The notes under the pieces: generated by a model
What the model saw: the letters and a program-made list of their open reading frames with translations, nothing else
Told to the model about the DNA's origin: nothing
Database searches by the model: none
Assembly (NCBI GenBank): GCA_020726505.1
Contig: JAHLEZ010000004.1
Coordinates: 1,922,001-1,986,000, forward strand
Reading direction: 5' to 3'
Source of the DNA: Leptodontidium sp. MPI-SDFR-AT-0119
Lineage: Eukaryota; Ascomycota; Leotiomycetes; Helotiales; Leptodontidiaceae
Length of the DNA: 64,000 nt
Program-made: the position numbers and the translations under genes
Part shown: positions 59,760 to 64,000 of the stretch, one piece after another
How the letters are laid out: every line of letters begins with the position of its first letter
How positions within the stretch are numbered: position 1 is the first letter of the stretch

Positions 59760-60041
59760 CTACAGAGAACCCATTCGCTCCTCTAAGCCACCCCAGTAGA
59801 CGAGAGGTCGAGGCTCCAAGATCTCCAACCCAGTACCGAAGCTTCGTTTCTCTTCTTCCATGAACAGCATTGATGGCTGTCTGTGCATGATGGCGTTGAT
59901 GGTGCTCACTGGCGACGATGAGTTGGAGGCATATGAGTCTCTGTTGCTCGACATGATGGAGCCATTGGACCCGGATGATGAGCGACGGAGTGATGACCTG
60001 ATGCTGGAGAAGGAGAGAGAGTGGAAGCGTGTGGTGCGCAT
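59760..60041 (-). CDS. Small Ser-rich hypothetical protein, 93 aa
   Basis: Starts MRTTRFHSLSFSSIRSSL, with a Ser-rich basic first half (RRSSSGSNGS) and an ordered-looking end (MEEEKRSFGTGLEILEPRP then VYWGGLEERM). The Ser/Arg half suggests phosphorylation. No function recognised. An upstream in-frame Met at 60188 exists but its sequence looks like UTR. Confidence 0.5.
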   Translation of the reverse strand: MRTTRFHSLSFSSIRSSLRRSSSGSNGSIMSSNRDSYASNSSSPVSTINAIMHRQPSMLFMEEEKRSFGTGLEILEPRPLVYWGGLEERMGSL

Positions 60042-62877
60042 ATTTGCTGATGAGCTGTGGAGATAGATGGATGATGGGATGTGATGTGATGAGACTAGGA
60101 AATACCCGTCGGATATATATCGAGATTTGAGTTTGAGAAGGCGGTTTCGAACTTTAGGGTTCGAGGGATCGGTGTAGGGATGAAGCAAAAGTTACTTTTC
60201 TTCTTTTTGTGTTCTTCGTTCTGTTGCAGATCGGGAACGGGTGACGATCGGAAGGGTGTGTAGGTTTTGCTTTTGGTTGATTTGATTGATTGAATTATTC
60301 GAAGATCCGAGCGATGGATGAGTTGTATATGTGCAGGTTATGCAAAGTGTGGTCGACGGCACAGCCTCGAAATATTAGGTGTTATGTGTTGTGTTGGTGG
60401 ATGGGTGGTGTATTTTGGGATGATGAGCGAAGGAGTACGCGTGGAGCAACGTGTGAACGAGTGACGAGTCTTTGTAGACTTTAATTGAGAATAGCTGCCG
60501 GAGATATAGGAAGACAACCCAGGAATCTTATGCTCGACAGTCGACGCCTGTTTTTCTAGCAAGAACAATCAATCCGAAGTCCGACAGACCCAGTACTTAA
60601 GTGGCACCTGGCTCGAGGGGGCGCTATGACGACGGCTGCAAATAGATCGAATTAGGGAGGGAGGGGTATTATGTAGGGGTTGCAACGGTGTAGCGAGAAA
60701 GGGGGATGAAAACGAAGTGGCGCTGCCAGGAAGAAGAGAATGCAATAAAAATCAATAGCGGACGAAATGGCATGGAAAGGGAGAGCTGCGTGGTTATTTA
60801 ATGCGGTCGTGGTTGTGCCTGGTCGTTCCTTGCCTTTGATGTGACCTAGTTGACCCCAGGTAGAGGGAGGTGGCTGCTTTCCGCGTTACATCTCTGTGAG
60901 AGTTGAGGCCGAAGAGGGTATGGTATGAGAGGGAGACAGGGACTCTGCTTGTGAGAATCTTCATAATACGATGCTGTGAAGGCACGAGTAGGGGGTTTGA
61001 GGGTGTTGGAGGGGAGATGCCAGAGAGATGCCAGGGAGTCGAGGCTCGGAGACGAGGGGTTGAAGTTAAGCGAAGGCGATCAGGGGGAGTTGTTAGGGCG
61101 ATGACATGTCTGGGAGAGACCAGGAGACCAGGAGAAGGACCAAGGGTGCCACGCTGTCGGATTTTACTGTGACATGACGATTGGCGATTTCAGACCATTG
61201 AGACCCATTGGGAGGCCAAACTGTTGTTGTCCAGATGAACACTTCTGGATTTGCATGACCGACTATCTTTCCAGAATCAATGCATCAAAAACACTGTAAC
61301 TTCGTAACCCTCACAGCCCAGAACTAAAACTGCACACTTCGCAACAGCAGTCAGCTGCAACGCAAGGACTAGACAAATATTGAGTGTTTTCATGCATCTA
61401 CGGAGTATGCATTCCTATCCCTATCGACCGCTGTCAGTCAGTTGGTCAGTCAGCCAGCCAGTCTGTCAGCACGTTCCTTTCTGCAGGCCAAAAGCTCGAG
61501 GACGGACAGCAAGCGGGACACGATCAACAAAGCAAGCAATCAAGTCCGAGACGACACTCTCACTGATCAGCATGCCATCACCTTCTCAGGAGTGCAGATT
61601 GATTTACAGAAACTCAACTCACTCCACTTCTTCCTCCCATCTGCAAGTTCAGCACATCTATTCAAACTCCACCAGCATAAACCCTCGCAAACGATCAACA
61701 ACAAGCAGCCCACTCCCTTCACCTCTCTCCAACTCCATGAACATCAAACACACTCCACTCAAATCCGGCTCGAACATCCCCATCCAGCCTCACACCTCTC
61801 TCATCTTCTCTCTTGAAATTCCTCCACCTCAACCTCCCAGTGCACCGAGTTTCAAGCTGATGAGGCGGTGTCCCCGCCCCAGCCATTTTAGGTTTAGAGC
61901 GGGATGTTCTGCTAGGATGCGTCAAGGGGGTGTGACACTGCCAAGCGAAGGGGAGTCTCGAAGTATCGAAGTCTCGCCTGCAGACACCACCTCGGGATCT
62001 TTCATGGCTTTGACCTTCAACGCTTCGATCTTTGACCTCGAGTTAGATTTTGTTGAAGGATGTGTGAAAAGGGCTCGATTTGACGAGCTGCAGATTCTGA
62101 AGCTTTTGAAGCTTTTTTGGTGCGTGCCGAGATCTTCGTGATGTCAAGTCTCCTTTTCGTGGGAGCCAGTAAAACTTCCGTTTGGTTGAAATGGAGGTTT
62201 TTGACGGACAAGGATCTATATCTTCCAGATGAGACCAATACTGACGTGGAATGAGGGCAATCAATATCAATGTATATCCCCTCGCCGGACCGACTGACAC
62301 TTCCAAACCCTTTAGACATCGCTCTCTAGTCCTCTAGCTCAAGAATAATAATTACGAGCAGAGGCTTCTTCTCTCTGCCTAATACATTTCTATAGACTCC
62401 TTTGGCTATGCATAAGTATATAAACAACACATTCATCCGTTCACCCATCTCATCTTGGTCGACTTTCTATCCAATAATACAGCTGAAAGCTCGTCGCCAG
62501 ATGTCCCTATCCTCCCTCCCAGCAGTTTACGTGGTCCAGCCCTACCCATCTATCGATTCGATCGTGATCCCCTTCCTTTCCCGTCTCCTCCTATCTACAA
62601 CATGCCTGCCACGCAACGCAGCGCACGAAGAATCGAAACAAAACTCATTCATGATGATGCGATGATGCGTCCCGTAAAACGCCCGCTCCTGCGCCTCCCA
62701 AACTCATTATGCGACCTCCGCACGGTCGATCAGCCGGCAGAAAAATCCAAATCAAGACAAACATCCCTCCCGCCTCCGAATCCCACCAAAAAAAAGAGAG
62801 AAAATCCCCTCCGCTCCCCTCCCATACGAGAAAGCCTGTGCTCATCACATTGCTTCTCAAACGGCCCTGAAGCTCGC
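60042..62877. other. Long spacer, possible weak ORF, simple repeats
   Basis: 2.8 kb without a convincing gene. Near 61433-61475 there is a GTCAGTCAGT/CAGCCAGCCAGT microsatellite-like tract. The plus strand is open from an ATG at 61572 to 62141 (189 codons), Ser/Pro-rich, with no motif. The right end is probably the 3' flank of the Cch1 gene. Confidence 0.3.
61572..62141 (+). CDS. Doubtful ORF, 189 aa, unknown
   Basis: Ser/Pro-rich first two thirds, then a mixed segment (DLELDFVEGCVKRARF). No motif. Low-complexity composition could keep the frame open by chance. The opposite strand is also open for 100 codons here. Confidence 0.15.
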   Translation: MPSPSQECRLIYRNSTHSTSSSHLQVQHIYSNSTSINPRKRSTTSSPLPSPLSNSMNIKHTPLKSGSNIPIQPHTSLIFSLEIPPPQPPSAPSFKLMRRCPRPSHFRFRAGCSARMRQGGVTLPSEGESRSIEVSPADTTSGSFMALTFNASIFDLELDFVEGCVKRARFDELQILKLLKLFWCVPRSS

Positions 62878-64000
62878 TTAGGACACACTTCCTCCACGAC
62901 CTGGTCGATCACCTGGTCGCCTCAACGTGAAACTGCGCCGGATACTCTCGCCCCAGGCCGAGTTGTCGAGCACATCGAGGACGTTCTCTGCGCTGACTGC
63001 GCTGCCGCGCCTGCTGCTCTGTCCAGAGCCTCCTCCATTTGCTGCTGTTCCTCCACTAAGCTCGCCTCCCTCAAAGCTGAAAGCTGAATTGGTTGGTCGG
63101 TGAGGCGATGATTGTGGAGAGGCTCTAGATGCCCTAGGCGATACTCCTGGAGATAAGGCTGAAGACATACCTGGAGTACCAGGCGATAAAGGTCCGCTGA
63201 CAGAGGATCCGCCTCTTCGGTGCCTGGCGGCGCCATCCAAGCCATGTGCAATGAATGAGGATCGAGGATCGGTAATGTCCATTGGCGAGAGGAGTGGTGA
63301 TACTGTAGCTCTTGCTTGTTTGGCGGCGATATCAGCCTCATCGTCAATGTAGACTTCTGGGCCCAATTGTGGAATATCAGTCATGCGGCCTGACCTCTTC
63401 CTTTCCATATGCTTTCTGAATTTCCTCGACCAGTACCTGCCATATCGTTAGCAGTGAAACGCCCAGGGTAGAAGACCACCTACATCGTATCAAAGAACCC
63501 AAGAACAATCCGTCTTCGAACTTCTTCCTCGACTCTTTGGAGGCGTGCACGACGGCGTAAGAACTCCTCCAATCTAAAAATTATCAGCATGTGCCCAAAT
63601 TACTGCTGGCAGCTACGACTCACTTTAGACTCTTGTTGTCGCTAATGACATTGTAATGTGCCAAAATCATCAGCACAGTCGTGAAAGAAATGCCTCGATC
63701 AACGTCGGCCGACACCATCACTTCTTCGAAGAAGAGATTATACCGAGCACGCGACCGCTGGATGGCCTCCGCATCAATCTGAGCAAGTCTCTTGTTCAAT
63801 GACCTCACATTGACTCCTGTGACAGCTGCGCTTGTTGAAGACATAGACATCACTCTCCCGGAGTTTGGCTCTGGTTGGATATCCTCGAGAATCCTTCGAA
63901 CAGAGTGTTCTTGTGGGTATATCCGCATTTCAAATACACCAGAAAGCTCTCCAAGAAGTCTAGGGAACTGATCCTTGGTGATAAATCCCGTCCCTTCGGG
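62878..64000 (-). CDS. Cch1-type voltage-gated calcium channel, C-terminal part (partial)
   Basis: Last three exons of a large gene whose 5' part lies beyond position 64000: 64000-63624, 63573-63484, 63436-62878. Encodes the cytosolic C-terminal tail of the fungal alpha-1 channel subunit (partner of Mid1 in the plasma membrane). Recognisable segments: TGFITKDQFPRLLGEL (EF-hand-like), RSLNKRLAQIDAEAI, RARYNLFFEEVMVSADV, LEEFLRRRARLQRVEEE across the first junction, and TMYWSRKFRKHMERKRSG across the second. Then about 170 residues rich in Ser, Pro and Gly to the stop. The pore domains are not in the window, so identity rests on the tail alone. Confidence 0.78.

Noticed and set aside
60903..61172. 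Arg/Gly-rich 89-codon ORF
   Set aside because: Low-complexity purine-rich sequence, no start context or family similarity.
1..64000. CRISPR arrays, insertion sequences, transposon ORFs, rRNA genes
   Set aside because: None seen; no regularly spaced repeats, transposase motifs or rRNA sequence were recognised.

Overview
The window is nuclear DNA from a filamentous ascomycete (Pezizomycotina). Genes are on both strands and are split by short GT...AG introns of about 45-135 bp. The set includes fungal-type genes: casein kinase 2 beta, ribosomal protein L9, a Cch1-type calcium channel, a GH125 mannosidase, a chitin deacetylase and a PDR-type ABC transporter. I joined exons by eye, using splice sites, reading phase and continuity of conserved motifs; every multi-exon model given closes in frame. 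I cannot name the species.

Layout. 0-5 kb: full-size PDR/CDR-type ABC exporter (+). 5.8-6.9 kb: kinase-fold gene whose catalytic Asp is a Tyr. 7.7-9.3 kb: CK2 regulatory subunit (-). 10.0-38.8 kb: secondary-metabolite cluster made of one giant NRPS (-, 28100 to 10016, about 5816 aa), an SDR (-), P450 A (+), an acyl-CoA/AMP ligase (-) and P450 B (+). 39.8-41.5 kb: secreted chitin deacetylase with three CBM18-like modules. 42.5-44.4 kb: disordered hypothetical protein. 45.6-46.6 kb: ribosomal protein L9 (-). 47.3-49.9 kb: dipeptidyl peptidase III (-). 50.6-51.7 kb: DUF1989 protein (+). 51.8-52.6 kb: Asp/Glu racemase or maleate-isomerase-like protein (-). 53.0-55.3 kb: GH125 enzyme (+). 56.9-59.2 kb: ferroportin-like transporter (-). 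59.8-60.0 kb: small hypothetical protein (-). 62.9-64.0 kb: C-terminal end of a Cch1-type channel (-), running off the window.

How the cluster may work. The NRPS reads T-C-A-T-E-C-A-T-E-C-A-T-C-A-T-CT: a free N-terminal carrier domain, four adenylation domains, two epimerases and a terminal condensation-like release domain. With an acyl ligase gene nearby, this resembles the echinocandin (EcdI/EcdA) and emericellamide logic, in which a fatty acyl group is loaded on the first carrier and the peptide is built on it. The inferred product is an acylated tetrapeptide, D-X, D-Y, L-X, Z, probably cyclised. Residues 1 and 3 are likely the same monomer, because A1 and A3 show identical pocket residues. 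The two P450s and the SDR would tailor the acyl or peptide part.

The main new observation is a repeated word, TGCAGGAT(T/C), with GGATCCT palindromes. It recurs in all four cluster intergenic spaces between 28.3 and 36.3 kb and looks like a pathway-specific regulator site. No regulator gene is visible in the window.
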